Positions 32,457 to 41,728 of a stretch of DNA of 64,000 bases are shown piece by piece; position 1 is the stretch's first letter; each line of letters opens with the position of its first letter. The translations under genes and the position numbers were made by a program. The notes under the pieces were generated by a model, which had not been told where the DNA came from, searched no databases, and was given only the letters and a program-made list of their open reading frames with translations. Origin of the DNA: Streptomyces asiaticus (GTDB lineage Bacteria > Actinomycetota > Actinomycetes > Streptomycetales > Streptomycetaceae); assembly GCF_018138715.1 (NCBI RefSeq), contig NZ_JAGSHX010000006.1, forward strand, positions 3,658,001 to 3,722,000, given 5' to 3'.

Positions 32457-32948
32457 GTGATGACCAGGCCCGTACACCCGCATCAGTCCGAGCCGCGTCC
32501 CCGTCGTCGCGATCGCCACGGACGAGGTATGCGCGGCCCCATCGCGCCTCCCCAGGTGCCGCTCTCGGTCAGCCGCGCGGAGTCCTTCGTCGATCTTGTG
32601 CAGGACTCGGCGGAGCGGCTGGAGAGACGCTGGCCACAGCTGTCCGGGGTCGACTTCACGGTGCTCGAGGTGCCCACGTCGGGGCTCGGCGGCCCGGGGT
32701 CGGGCGGTGGCCCGGACGGGCCCGGCGGGGCGGACGGCTGGGACGGCGAGTCCGTGCCGCTCGGACGCTTCATCGCGGCCCGCGGGGACGCGCCGGACCG
32801 GATCGTGATCTACCGCCGCCCGGTCGAGATCCGGGCGAAGAACCGGGACGAGCGGGCGCTGCTGGTGCATGAGGTCGTGGTCGAGCAGGTGGCGGAGCTG
32901 CTGGGGCTGGCGCCGGAGTCCGTGGACCCGCGGTACGGGCAGGACTAG
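32457..32948 (+). CDS. Zincin-like metallopeptidase family protein
   Basis: 163 residues from GTG at 32457 (an ATG follows directly at 32460). There is no usable ribosome binding site, while TACCCT at 32446-32451 could be a -10 box, so a leaderless message is possible. The motif HEVVVEQ with His138 and Glu139 is the short zincin signature of this family, preceded by IVIYRRPVEIRAKNRDERA. A Gly/Pro-rich insertion (about 75-100) separates the N-terminal helix region from the core. Small proteins of this kind are conserved in actinobacteria; no substrate is known. It is convergent with the DUF5719 gene. Confidence 0.85.
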   Translation: MMTRPVHPHQSEPRPRRRDRHGRGMRGPIAPPQVPLSVSRAESFVDLVQDSAERLERRWPQLSGVDFTVLEVPTSGLGGPGSGGGPDGPGGADGWDGESVPLGRFIAARGDAPDRIVIYRRPVEIRAKNRDERALLVHEVVVEQVAELLGLAPESVDPRYGQD

Positions 32949-33056
32949 TCCGCGGTACGAGCGGGAGCGGCCTGCGGTACGGGCAGGGGCAGCGGGCACG
33001 CCGTACGGGCAGGGGCAGGAGGCGTCCGGCGGTACGCGTACGCCTGCGGCGGGCTG

Positions 33057-33265
33057 CTCCCCTCCCCGCCCCTTCCCACAACTGGGGCTCCGCCCCAGAC
33101 CCCGCTCCTCAAGCGCCGGAGGGGCTGGGAAGCGGGGCTCCGCCCCAAGGCCCCGCTCCTCAAGCGCCGGAGGGGCTGGAAGGCGGGACTTCGCCCCAGA
33201 CCCCGCTCCTCGAACTCCCCCAGCTACCGGTGGGAGGTGCCCCCCGGAGGGGCTGGAAGGCGGGG
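33057..33265 (+). repeat. Dispersed GC-rich intergenic repeat, copy 1
   Basis: Begins CCCCTCCCCGCCCCTTCCCA and then repeats a block twice: GGGGCTCCGCCCCA, CCCCGCTCCTCAAGCGCCGG, AGGGGCTGGAA. The third block is rearranged by an insertion near 33218. Close relatives lie at 44515-44680 and 62735-62905 and looser ones near 22920 and 28140. The 330-bp gap 32949-33278 holds no gene. Confidence 0.75.
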
Positions 33266-33278
33266 CTCCAGTCCCGGT

Positions 33279-34877
33279 CTAGTCGTCGTTGAGCAGGGAC
33301 AGGTCCTGGGCCGCCTCGGGCACCGCGACCGTGCCCCGGTCGTCCGGCAGCGACTGGATCGTGAACATCGGGACCCCGTCCTGCGACAGCGCCAGCATCC
33401 GCGAGGCGTGCACCGGGCCGCCGGAGAGCCGCTCGACCGTCACCGCGTACGGGCCCTTGCCCGAGGTCGGGCGCGGTGGCTCCAGGGCCTTGGTGGTGCC
33501 GCCCTTGACCTCGTAGGTCTTGCTGACCGGGCTGCCGCCCCCCGCGCCCGCCGAGGCGGTGACGCGCACCTTGGCGGAGCCGCGCGGCGCCACCAGGGAG
33601 AGCGTGGAGCCCTTGGTGCGGTTGTCGGCCGCGGTGGCGCTGCGCTCGATCGGGGCGGTCGCGGGGATGAACGCCGTCTCCTGGTTGCTCCCCTTGCCCC
33701 GGGTCACCTGGAGCGCGGCCACGACCGGTGTGGCCGGGCCCTCGCCGCCCTCGGGGGTGAGCAGCAGCGAGCCGGGCTCGCCCTTGGTCACGTCGCCGAG
33801 GTCGATCGCGCTCGTCATCCCGCTCTTGACGTGCAGCGACTCATGCCCGGCCGGGCTGATCGCGTTGTTCGGCCCGGCCAGCCGCACCTTGAGGTCCGCG
33901 TCGTCGGACCCGGGCGCGAAGACGATCAGGCGGGCCGAGGTCGCGTCCTTGGGGATGCCGGGGATCGCGACGCTCGTCGAGGGCACCGCGGAGGCCGGGA
34001 GCCAGTCGCTGCCCGCCTTCTGGTCCACGGCCTGCACGGCCGCCCCGATCCGGCCGCTGCGGGCCGTCACATGGAGCGAGGCGCCGGCCGCCCGCTGGTC
34101 GGTGAGGGTCGAGAGCAGGATCGGGACCGTGGAGCGGGGCGGGACCGTGATCGCTTCGTCGGTGGACGGCTTCAGCCGGCCGCTCGGGCCGTAGAGCTTC
34201 AGGTCCACCTCGGCCGCGGCGTCGTCCGGGTTCGTCAGATGGACGAAGTCCTGGCGGTTCCGGTCGGTGCTGACACCGGGGAGCCAGAAGTCCGTGTCGG
34301 GCGCCGTGCACGCGGTGCCCAGGAGGCCGCGCCCGCTGCCCGCGTCGATCGTGGTGGTCTGCTGGACGGTCCAGCCGGGCGCGAAGCGGCCGTCGGCGGT
34401 GCCGATGAGCGCGGGCGCGCCCGCGCTGCTCTCCTCGGTGGTGACGGGCTTGCCGGGCTCCTTCAGGGGCAGCACGGGCTTGTCGCCGCCCGGGGCCGTC
34501 TGGCCGCCCTTCCCGCCGTCCTTGCCGTCCTTACCGGTCTTGCCGGTCTTGCCGGTCTTGCCGTCGTCCTTACCGCCGTCGCCGCCGGGATCCGCCGTGT
34601 CGTCGGCGGGGTTCTGGGCGGGCAGCAGTTCGGCGGCGCCGTCCTTGGCGTCCACGCCGTCCCGCTTGGGCGTGTACGCGGTGTAGGTGGTGCTGCTCAC
34701 GTCCGAGGAGGAGGGCGTCGGGCACAGCAGCGTCGAGCGCTGCACGGGCAGCCGGGTGGCGGCCTTGGCGGAGGCGTCCGCGTCGTCGGAGGAGGAGCCC
34801 CCCGTGAGGGCCGCGACGCCGGTGACGGCGGCCAGCGCCGTGGCGGCGCCGATCAGGGACAGGGTGGTGCGGTTCAT
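33279..34877 (-). CDS. DUF5719 family secreted or membrane-anchored protein
   Basis: 532 residues, ATG at 34877. The N terminus (TLSLIGAATALAAVTGVAAL) is a signal peptide or single membrane anchor, so the body is outside the cell. A Lys/Thr/Gly/Asp-rich stretch (KTGKTGKTGKDGKDGGKGG) at about 106-125 follows. The rest (about 150-532) is beta-rich with repeated adhesin-like segments (DFVHLTNPDDAAAEVDLKLY, IGAAVQAVDQKAGSDWLP) typical of DUF5719. Its start overlaps the stop of the large GT2 gene by four bases (ATGA), so the two are one unit; it probably works with that glycosyltransferase at the cell envelope. Exact role unknown. Confidence 0.85.
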   Translation of the reverse strand: MNRTTLSLIGAATALAAVTGVAALTGGSSSDDADASAKAATRLPVQRSTLLCPTPSSSDVSSTTYTAYTPKRDGVDAKDGAAELLPAQNPADDTADPGGDGGKDDGKTGKTGKTGKDGKDGGKGGQTAPGGDKPVLPLKEPGKPVTTEESSAGAPALIGTADGRFAPGWTVQQTTTIDAGSGRGLLGTACTAPDTDFWLPGVSTDRNRQDFVHLTNPDDAAAEVDLKLYGPSGRLKPSTDEAITVPPRSTVPILLSTLTDQRAAGASLHVTARSGRIGAAVQAVDQKAGSDWLPASAVPSTSVAIPGIPKDATSARLIVFAPGSDDADLKVRLAGPNNAISPAGHESLHVKSGMTSAIDLGDVTKGEPGSLLLTPEGGEGPATPVVAALQVTRGKGSNQETAFIPATAPIERSATAADNRTKGSTLSLVAPRGSAKVRVTASAGAGGGSPVSKTYEVKGGTTKALEPPRPTSGKGPYAVTVERLSGGPVHASRMLALSQDGVPMFTIQSLPDDRGTVAVPEAAQDLSLLNDD

Positions 34878-37800
34878 CGCTGCTGATCGCTCCCGTCGCG
34901 GCGGTCCTCGGGGTCGGCGCCGCCGTACGTCGTGTCGCCCTGCGGGGAGTAGCCGCCGTCGGCATAGGGCTGCTGCTGGTCGTAGCCGTAAGGGTCGGCG
35001 TACTGGCCGCCCGCGTACTGGTCCGCCGGGTACTGGCCCTCCTGGTCGGCCGGGTACTGGCCATCCTGGTAGCCGGCCGGATAGCCGGTGTCCTGATAGC
35101 CGCCCTGGTAGTCACCGGCCGGGTACTGGCCGGTGGAGTACTGGCCCGCGTAGCCCTCGCCCTGGTACTGCTCGCCCTGGTACTGCTCCCCCGCGTACTG
35201 CTGCTCTCCCTGGTACTGACCGGCCGGGTACTGGCCGTATCCGGCGTCGGCGTACGTCTGCGCGTCCCACTGCTGCCCGTACTGCTGCTGGTGCGGCACC
35301 GCCGCGTACGGGTCACCGGCGGCCGTCTGGTCGCCGTAAGGGTCGTTCGCCATCGCGTTGTCGCCGTAAGGGTCACCCATGGCGGCCGGCTCGGCAGCCG
35401 GCGGCATGGGCGGCTCGCCCGGCATCGGCGGTTCACCCGGCATGGGCGGCTCCCCCGGCCGCGGGGGAATCTCGCCCGGCTGCCCGGGCGTGGCGTCCGC
35501 GGCGGCCGGGTCCGTCTCCGGCAGCCCCTTGGCGCCCCCGTCCTGCGCGGCCTGCGCCTCCGCGGCGGCCCGCAGCCGCCGCGCCCTGCGGCCGTCGCCC
35601 GCCAGGTCCTCGGCGGTGACGGCGGCGGCCGCGCCCTCCGCGTCCGGCATGTCGTCGTCGACGTTCCGGCGGCGGCCCGGCAGCGCGAGCACCAGCAGCA
35701 CGACCGCGAGCAGCCCCTGCGCCCACACCCATGCGGTGTGGGTGATGGGCGTGTCGTAGGTGAGGTCCAACCGGCCGCCGCTCGCCGGGAGTTCGAAGCC
35801 CTGCGCCCAGCCGTCGACCGTCGTCGGCTTCAGCGGCTTGCCGTCGAGCGTGGCCTGCCAGTCGGGCGCGGACCGGTCGGCGATCCGCAGCACCCGTCCG
35901 GCCGTGCCGTCCGGGACGGTGGTGTGCGCCTCGACGGGGCCGGAGGCCACATGCACCGGCTTGGCCGCCGCCCCGCCCGCCGGGCGGCCCGAGGACTCGG
36001 CCGGGACGATGGAGAGCCGCGAGACCCGCTGGTCGACCCGCCACAGCACGCCGCCGTGCTCCCGGCTGAGCTGGGTGAGGCCCGGGGTCGCGTTCAGCAC
36101 CCGCTCCATCTCGGGCGGCGCGCCCTTCTGGACGTACACATAGCGCACCGCGTAACCGCCGAGCTGACGGGTCTGGTCGGCGCCGGAGCCCGCGATCAGA
36201 TTGGCCACCACGCCGTCCAGCCGGGTGTCGGAGCCGCCCGCGGCCGCGAGTTCGCCGTCGCCGAGCCGGGCACCGGAGCCGCGTACCAGGGCGTAGTCCG
36301 CGTGGGCGGCGGCGCTGCCGCCGCCGAGCACCAGGGTGCGGGCCTGGTCCTCGGTGGCGCTCTCAGCCGCCACGAACGCCGGGACCTGCGAGGGGTCGCG
36401 CCGCCCGACCGGGCCGTCCGCGCCGCCCGTCATCCAGGTGACGGCGGTGTACAGCGGCGCGGCGACCGTGGCGACCGCGATCAGCAGCGCCACCGGCTGG
36501 CGCCAGCCGAAGCTCTGCGCCGCCACCCGCTCCTTCGCGTCCTCGGCGCCGACCACGGCGGCGGTCAGCAGCGCCAGGCCGTAGACGAGGGTCGCGGGCC
36601 CGGCCCAGCCGGAGCCGTTCGTGAGCGCCGCGAAGAGGAAGCCGGTGAGCGCCACGGCCCACGCGGTGCGCACCACGGTCTGCCGTTCCCCGCGCATCAG
36701 GGCGGCGAGCGCGGCCAGGACGAAGCCGAGCAGCAGCAGCGTGCCGCCGCCGTTGGGGCCGCCGGGGCTGAGCGCGAGCAGGTCCAGAGCGGACGCGGAG
36801 CCGGCGCCGCGGTCCAGCCCGGCCTCCTTCAGGAAACGGGCCGGGTCGGTGAGGAGGTCCAGCGACCAGGGGGCGAGCACGACGAGCGGGGTGACGACGA
36901 GGCTCAGGAACCGCAGCCCGTACCCCATGAGCTGCTCGGTGCCGCTCTGCCGTTGGCGCAGCACGAGCACACCGGCGCCCAGGAGGAGCGCCATCGGCCA
37001 GACGACCGGGGTGAAGGCCATGGTGAACGTCAGCAGCAGCGCGTACGCCCACGTCGCCCGCCAGCTCGGCAGCCGCGTCCCGTTGCCGGTGAAGCCGGTC
37101 GCGGCGGCCGCCGCGCGGGCCATCAGCGGCAGCAGTACGGCGAGCACGGCGGTGCCGAGCCGTCCACCCGCGAGCGCACCGGTCGCGGCCGGGAGGAAGG
37201 CGTACGCGACGCTTCCCCAGGCGCGCAGCAGCCGGGACTCGACCAGCGGCCGGGAGGCGAAGTACGCGATGAACCCGGCCAGCGGCACCGAACACACCAG
37301 CAACAGGGTCAGCGTGAAGCCCGTGGAGCCCAGGAAGACCGTGGCCAGCGAGGCGAGGGCGGCCAGATACGGCGGTGCGGACTGCGTGCCGCCGGTGCCG
37401 ACCGGATGCCAGCCGTCCACATAGCTCGACCACAGCTCGGAGACATGGGCGGGCGCGGGCAGCAGGGCGCCGCCCGCGAGCGCGCCGGCGCCGAGCAGAT
37501 CCCGGCAGGCGACCAACGAGACCACCAGCAGCACGAGGAAGAGCATCGGGCCGGGCTTGCGCGCGATCCGCTTGAGCCGGGCGAACTGCTCGATCTCCAG
37601 GAAGTCGGCGTCGTCGCCGCCGGGCCCGGACTCGACCGCGCCGTGCCGCCCCCCGGAGGACAGCTCGGGCTCGGAACGGCCACCAATATTGCTGGCGACT
37701 TGCTCCACCGTCGCCCTTACGGTCGCGCCGGGCGGCGGGAAGAGCGGCCGCAGCTCGCTCGGCTCCGTCGCGGGGCGGCCTCTGCGCTTACGGGCGGCGA

Positions 37801-38920
37801 GGATCCGCCCGGGCCGCAGCAGGACGCCGAAGAGACCGGCGACCTCGTCCAGGGCCTGCCCCGGCACCTTGCCCACGAGATAGGCCAGGGTGCGCAGCAG
37901 CGTGCCGAACATCAGCCGCAGCATCACATAGGGCAGCAGCGCGCCCCGGGTGTTGACCAGCAGGGTGTAGACGGCGCCCGCCTTGTCCACGCGGTGCGGG
38001 TTCGCGACCGAGCGCCCCACGCAGTCGATGGGCCGCCGCTCGCGCGCGGACGCCTCCGCGTGCCGCAGTACGGCGTCCGGGGCGACCAGCACCTGGTGCC
38101 CGGCCGCCTGGGCGCGCCAGCACAGGTCGACGTCGTCGCGCATCAGGGGCAGCCGGGAGTCGAAGCCGCCCAGCTGCTCCCACACATCGCGGCGCACCAG
38201 CATGCCCGCGCTGGACACCGACAGCACCGGGCGCACCTGGTCGTGCTGGCCCTGGTCCTGCTCGCGCCGCTCCAGGCCGGTCCAGCGGCGGCCGCTGCGG
38301 GCGATGCTGACGCCGACTTCGAGCAGTTGCCGGCGGTCGTACCAGCCGCGCAGCTTGGGTCCGACGATCGCGGGCTCACGGTTGGCGGTGAACTCGGCGT
38401 CGACCACCCGCAGCAGCTCGGCCAGGGCGTCGGGCTCGGGGGCGCAGTCGTCGTGCAGCAGCCACAGCCACTGGACGGGCTCGCCGTGCGGCAGCTCCGG
38501 CATGTCGTACGCGTCGTCGCGCCAGGTGCGGTTGACGGGGTCCCAGCCGCTGGGGCGCTTGAGGTAGGTGAGCTCCTCGGGGCCCAGCACCGGGGCCGTA
38601 CGGACCGCTTCGGCGACGGCCGTGCCGAAGCCGCTGCGGCGCGCCATGTGCAGCACCCGCTCCTCGCCGAGGGTCTCGGTGAGGAGCCGGGCGGAGTCGT
38701 CGGCGCTGCCGGTGTCGGCCGCGATGACGCTCTGGACCGGGCGCTCCTGGCCGAGCAGACCGGACAGCGCGTCGGGCAGCCAGCGGGCGCCGTCGTGGGC
38801 GACCAGGACGGCGGTGACGATATGACGCGGATAGGCCGGTGTCTGAACCGGTTCGTGAACGGGCGCAAACGCGGCGGAGGCGGCCGGGTATTGGGCCGCC
38901 GGGTGGCTGTGCACGGACAT
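34874..38920 (-). CDS. Large GT2 glycosyltransferase-membrane protein
   Basis: 1348 residues, ATG at 38920. It begins with a GT-A glycosyltransferase 2 domain (about 30-260): VTAVLVAHDGARWLPDALSG, LWLLHDDCAP as the DXD-like site, and LMRDDVDLCWRAQAAGHQ. About 12 hydrophobic segments follow (470-870), then an extracellular beta-rich region and a last helix (about 1080-1100, AWVWAQGLLAVVLLVLAL). The C-terminal 230 residues are acidic and then Tyr/Gln/Gly-rich (QYPAGQY, QYQGEQ). It likely transfers a sugar from a nucleotide or lipid donor at the membrane; the acceptor is unknown. DUF5719 overlaps its end, whiB lies upstream. Confidence 0.85.
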   Translation of the reverse strand: MSVHSHPAAQYPAASAAFAPVHEPVQTPAYPRHIVTAVLVAHDGARWLPDALSGLLGQERPVQSVIAADTGSADDSARLLTETLGEERVLHMARRSGFGTAVAEAVRTAPVLGPEELTYLKRPSGWDPVNRTWRDDAYDMPELPHGEPVQWLWLLHDDCAPEPDALAELLRVVDAEFTANREPAIVGPKLRGWYDRRQLLEVGVSIARSGRRWTGLERREQDQGQHDQVRPVLSVSSAGMLVRRDVWEQLGGFDSRLPLMRDDVDLCWRAQAAGHQVLVAPDAVLRHAEASARERRPIDCVGRSVANPHRVDKAGAVYTLLVNTRGALLPYVMLRLMFGTLLRTLAYLVGKVPGQALDEVAGLFGVLLRPGRILAARKRRGRPATEPSELRPLFPPPGATVRATVEQVASNIGGRSEPELSSGGRHGAVESGPGGDDADFLEIEQFARLKRIARKPGPMLFLVLLVVSLVACRDLLGAGALAGGALLPAPAHVSELWSSYVDGWHPVGTGGTQSAPPYLAALASLATVFLGSTGFTLTLLLVCSVPLAGFIAYFASRPLVESRLLRAWGSVAYAFLPAATGALAGGRLGTAVLAVLLPLMARAAAAATGFTGNGTRLPSWRATWAYALLLTFTMAFTPVVWPMALLLGAGVLVLRQRQSGTEQLMGYGLRFLSLVVTPLVVLAPWSLDLLTDPARFLKEAGLDRGAGSASALDLLALSPGGPNGGGTLLLLGFVLAALAALMRGERQTVVRTAWAVALTGFLFAALTNGSGWAGPATLVYGLALLTAAVVGAEDAKERVAAQSFGWRQPVALLIAVATVAAPLYTAVTWMTGGADGPVGRRDPSQVPAFVAAESATEDQARTLVLGGGSAAAHADYALVRGSGARLGDGELAAAGGSDTRLDGVVANLIAGSGADQTRQLGGYAVRYVYVQKGAPPEMERVLNATPGLTQLSREHGGVLWRVDQRVSRLSIVPAESSGRPAGGAAAKPVHVASGPVEAHTTVPDGTAGRVLRIADRSAPDWQATLDGKPLKPTTVDGWAQGFELPASGGRLDLTYDTPITHTAWVWAQGLLAVVLLVLALPGRRRNVDDDMPDAEGAAAAVTAEDLAGDGRRARRLRAAAEAQAAQDGGAKGLPETDPAAADATPGQPGEIPPRPGEPPMPGEPPMPGEPPMPPAAEPAAMGDPYGDNAMANDPYGDQTAAGDPYAAVPHQQQYGQQWDAQTYADAGYGQYPAGQYQGEQQYAGEQYQGEQYQGEGYAGQYSTGQYPAGDYQGGYQDTGYPAGYQDGQYPADQEGQYPADQYAGGQYADPYGYDQQQPYADGGYSPQGDTTYGGADPEDRRDGSDQQR

Positions 38921-39152
38921 CGAGGTACGGGCCCCGGTTCGCTGGACTGCGGTGGACGCGCGCGCCCCACGGGGGCGTTGGAGCGTCTCGGACGGGGCCC
39001 CACACTAACGGCTGTGTATGCGACCGGTCCGCCTCCCGTCGCCATGGGCTCGCGGGCGGACCGGTCGCGGTGGCTCACTCCGCCGTGAACTGTGCGGATA
39101 TGTCAGCGCGGGTCCTGCGGTTCTGCCAGGGCCGACGGATCTGTCCGATGTC

Positions 39153-39236
39153 GGACGCCGTGGGTCGGACGGCGGATCCCGGACGCCGTGGGTCGGACGG
39201 CGGATCCCGGACGCCGTGGGTCAGACGGCGGCCTTC
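39153..39236. repeat. 28-bp tandem repeat at the whiB 3' end
   Basis: GGACGCCGTGGGTCGGACGG plus CGGATCCC repeats at 39153, 39181 and 39209. The third copy, slightly changed, runs into whiB and includes its stop codon (39221-39223). The copies look like a local duplication of the whiB end. Confidence 0.75.
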
Positions 39237-39484
39237 TTCAGGCGGCGGCGCTCGCGCTCGGACAGACCGCCCCAGATACCGAAGCGCTCGTCGTTGGCGA
39301 GGGCGTACTCGAGGCACTCGGAACGGACCTCGCAGGCGAGGCAGACCTTCTTCGCCTCACGGGTGGATCCGCCCTTTTCCGGGAAGAACGACTCGGGATC
39401 GGTCTGGGCGCACAGCGCGCGCTCCTGCCAACCGAGCTCCTCGTCCGCCTCTTCGACCAGCAGTTGCTGGAACAACTCGGTCAT
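39221..39484 (-). CDS. whiB: WhiB, iron-sulfur sporulation regulator
   Basis: 87 residues from the ATG at 39484, identical in length and nearly identical in sequence to Streptomyces WhiB. Four cysteines (25, 48, 51, 57) hold a [4Fe-4S] cluster, and GIWGG at 69-73 is the family turn, followed by the basic tail SERERRRLKKAAV. WhiB works with WhiA to start sporulation septation in aerial hyphae. The upstream start at 39586 is not used, because a good promoter lies between. The ribosome binding site is weak (GAGGGG). Confidence 0.97.
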   Translation of the reverse strand: MTELFQQLLVEEADEELGWQERALCAQTDPESFFPEKGGSTREAKKVCLACEVRSECLEYALANDERFGIWGGLSERERRRLKKAAV

Positions 39485-39556
39485 GTGCGCCCCTCGTCTG
39501 TCTTTGCGTCCCCGTGCCTGATGCCGTTGGTGAAGCGGCAGAACGACACGAGTGAA

Positions 39557-39586
39557 ATTACAAGTGCGCCGATCCGGGCCAGTCAA
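39557..39586 (-). promoter_or_regulatory. whiB promoter
   Basis: On the minus strand TTGACT (39581-39586) and TGTAAT (39557-39562) are separated by 18 bp. The start point would be near 39550, giving a leader of about 65 nt. This matches a vegetative sigma-70-type promoter. Confidence 0.65.
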
Positions 39587-39587
39587 G

Positions 39588-40194
39588 CCGAGATCTGCTA
39601 TTGGGCCTCTTATTCACTCTGCGGAACCAAGGCTGCGCGGAAAGTGTTCAAATCGGCCTAAACGCGACACCTTCCCCATCCGTTGCCTGAGGTCCCTCCT
39701 CTCACTCACTGAGGAGGACGCCATCGGCGCCGGTCCCGTTGCATCGCGCGGGAGATGGTGCGGAGTGGGCGGGGTGGTGCGGGAGTGATGCGCGTTGATG
39801 CGCCGTGTCACCAATACAACGCGCGCACAAACCTTTCTGCCTCCACAGCGACCGGATGAGGTGAACCTTGACCTGAAATGTGAGATGAAGTTGACAGCGG
39901 TGCGGCGCTCCCGGTCTCCTAGGTCGCATGTCAGTGACCCAAGCGCCCCTGCCGACCCGTGACCACGGGTTCCGCTGCGCTGTGCGGGCTCGCTGTCGCT
40001 GTTCGAGCTGTTGATGCCTCCCGAGCTCCAGCTGCCCCCGCGTTCCGCACGCGGCGTCTCGTACTGAGACCGCACACCGCGTCCAGATCGCACCTCGCGC
40101 CCTTACCGCGCCGCTCCCGCCCCATCGCGTCCTTACGGCGCTCACGTCCTTACGGCGCTCTCTCCGCGCCCTTCCCGCCGAGGAACCCCACCGC
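39588..40194. other. Gap between whiB and the dioxygenase gene
   Basis: 607 bp without a gene. The left half is the whiB upstream region. On the plus strand two -35-like elements TTGACC (39868) and TTGACA (39891) are followed by TAGGTC (39920-39925), at spacings too long or imperfect to call a promoter. Near 40130-40160 short CTTACGGCG repeats precede the next start. Confidence 0.4.
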
Positions 40195-40716
40195 ATGAAC
40201 AGCGACGTCCAGATCGCCGGTGACCCGCTCGCCATCCCGCATCTGCTGCCGCCCGTACCCGCGCACCCCACTACCGTCTCCGCCTTCGCGGGCCTGGCCC
40301 GCACCATCGCGGCCGACCGCGACGGCTGGGCGCCCCTCGTCCAGTACGACGCCACCAGCCGCTGGTACCACCGGCTGCGGACCGGCCCCGGCTATGAGGT
40401 GTGGCTGCTCAGCTGGGTGCCCGGACAGGGCAGCGGCGCCCATGACCACGGCCGCTCCTCCGGGGTGCTGACCGTGCTCCAGGGCGAGCTCACCGAGCGG
40501 GTGGGGACGGGCGGCGCGCGGCATGCGCTGCACGCCGGCGCACAGCGCGTCTTCGCGCCCGGTTATGTGCACGACGTGGTCAACGACGCCCTCGAACCGG
40601 CCGTCAGCCTGCACATCTACTTCCCCGGGCTGACCGAGATGCCGCTGCACCCCACCCAGAGCGCCGCGTTGCCCGCCGGGGCCGGGGCGGAGGCGCTGGG
40701 CGCCCTCGGCGGCTGA
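40195..40716 (+). CDS. Cysteine dioxygenase family (cupin) protein
   Basis: 173 residues, ATG at 40195. Cupin iron ligands are visible: GAHDHG with His83 and His85, VLTVLQGELTE after them, and YVHDVVND with His126. Such enzymes add oxygen to a thiol (cysteine or a similar small thiol). Substrate is inferred from family only. No clear ribosome binding site lies within 10 bases of the ATG. It is followed, 49 bp later, by fbiA, so both may be expressed from the region upstream of this gene. Confidence 0.85.
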   Translation: MNSDVQIAGDPLAIPHLLPPVPAHPTTVSAFAGLARTIAADRDGWAPLVQYDATSRWYHRLRTGPGYEVWLLSWVPGQGSGAHDHGRSSGVLTVLQGELTERVGTGGARHALHAGAQRVFAPGYVHDVVNDALEPAVSLHIYFPGLTEMPLHPTQSAALPAGAGAEALGALGG

Positions 40717-40765
40717 GCCGCCCCGAACGCCCCCGATGTCCGAGGCTGCTGCAAGACTGTGCTCC

Positions 40766-41728
40766 ATGCGCATTGTGGTTCTGGCAGGCGGTATCGGCGG
40801 CGCCCGTTTCCTTCGCGGTCTGATGTCGGCGGCTCCGGACGCCGACATCACCGTCATCGGGAACACCGGCGACGACATCCACCTCTTCGGCCTCAAGGTC
40901 TGCCCCGACCTCGACACCGTGATGTACACCCTCGGCGGTGGCATCCACGAGGAGCAGGGCTGGGGCCGGGCCGAGGAGACCTTCACCGTCAAGGAGGAGC
41001 TGGCGGCGTACGGGGTGGGACCCGAGTGGTTCGGCCTCGGCGACCGCGACTTCGCCACGCACATAGTCCGTACGCAGATGATGGGCGCGGGCTATCCGCT
41101 GAGCGCCGTCACCGAGGCGCTGTGCGCCCGGTGGCAGCCGGGGGTGCGGCTGCTGCCCATGACGGACGACCGCGTCGAGACCCACGTCCTGATCGACGCC
41201 CCTGATGGTGAAGGCCGTAAGGCCGTCCACTTCCAGGAGTACTGGGTGCGGCTGCGCGCCTCCGTGCCCGCCCACGCGGTCGTTCCCGTCGGCGCCGACC
41301 AGGCCAAACCGGCGCCTGGCGTCCTGGAGGCCATCGCCGACGCCGATGTCGTCCTCTTCCCGCCGTCCAACCCGGTCGTCAGCGTCGGCACGATCCTCGC
41401 CGTGCCCGGCGTGCGCGAGGCCATCGCGGACGCCGGGGTCCCGGTCGTGGGCCTGTCCCCCATCGTGGGCGACGCGCCCGTGCGCGGCATGGCCGACAAG
41501 GTGCTCGCCGCCGTGGGCGTGGAGTCCACCGCCGCCGCCGTCGCCAAGCACTACGGCTCCGGGCTGCTGGACGGCTGGCTCGTCGACACCGTGGACGCGG
41601 GCGCGGTCGAGGAGGTCGAGGCCGCCGGGATCCGCTGCCGGGCGATCCCGCTGATGATGGCGGACCTCAAGGCCACGGCGGCCATGGCGACCGAGGCGCT
41701 GACGCTGGCGGAAGAGGTGCGGGGATGA
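40766..41728 (+). CDS. fbiA: 2-phospho-L-lactate/phosphoenolpyruvate transferase FbiA
   Basis: 320 residues from the ATG at 40766; a start at 40736 is less likely because the conserved fold begins with [19 protein letters not shown]. FbiA/CofD transfers a phosphoenolpyruvyl or phospholactyl group from a GDP-linked donor to the flavin-type chromophore Fo, making (dehydro-)F420-0. Other marks: [20 protein letters not shown] and [19 protein letters not shown], and [18 protein letters not shown]. The stop overlaps the fbiB start (ATGA), so the two genes are coupled. Confidence 0.96.
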   Translation: MRIVVLAGGIGGARFLRGLMSAAPDADITVIGNTGDDIHLFGLKVCPDLDTVMYTLGGGIHEEQGWGRAEETFTVKEELAAYGVGPEWFGLGDRDFATHIVRTQMMGAGYPLSAVTEALCARWQPGVRLLPMTDDRVETHVLIDAPDGEGRKAVHFQEYWVRLRASVPAHAVVPVGADQAKPAPGVLEAIADADVVLFPPSNPVVSVGTILAVPGVREAIADAGVPVVGLSPIVGDAPVRGMADKVLAAVGVESTAAAVAKHYGSGLLDGWLVDTVDAGAVEEVEAAGIRCRAIPLMMADLKATAAMATEALTLAEEVRG

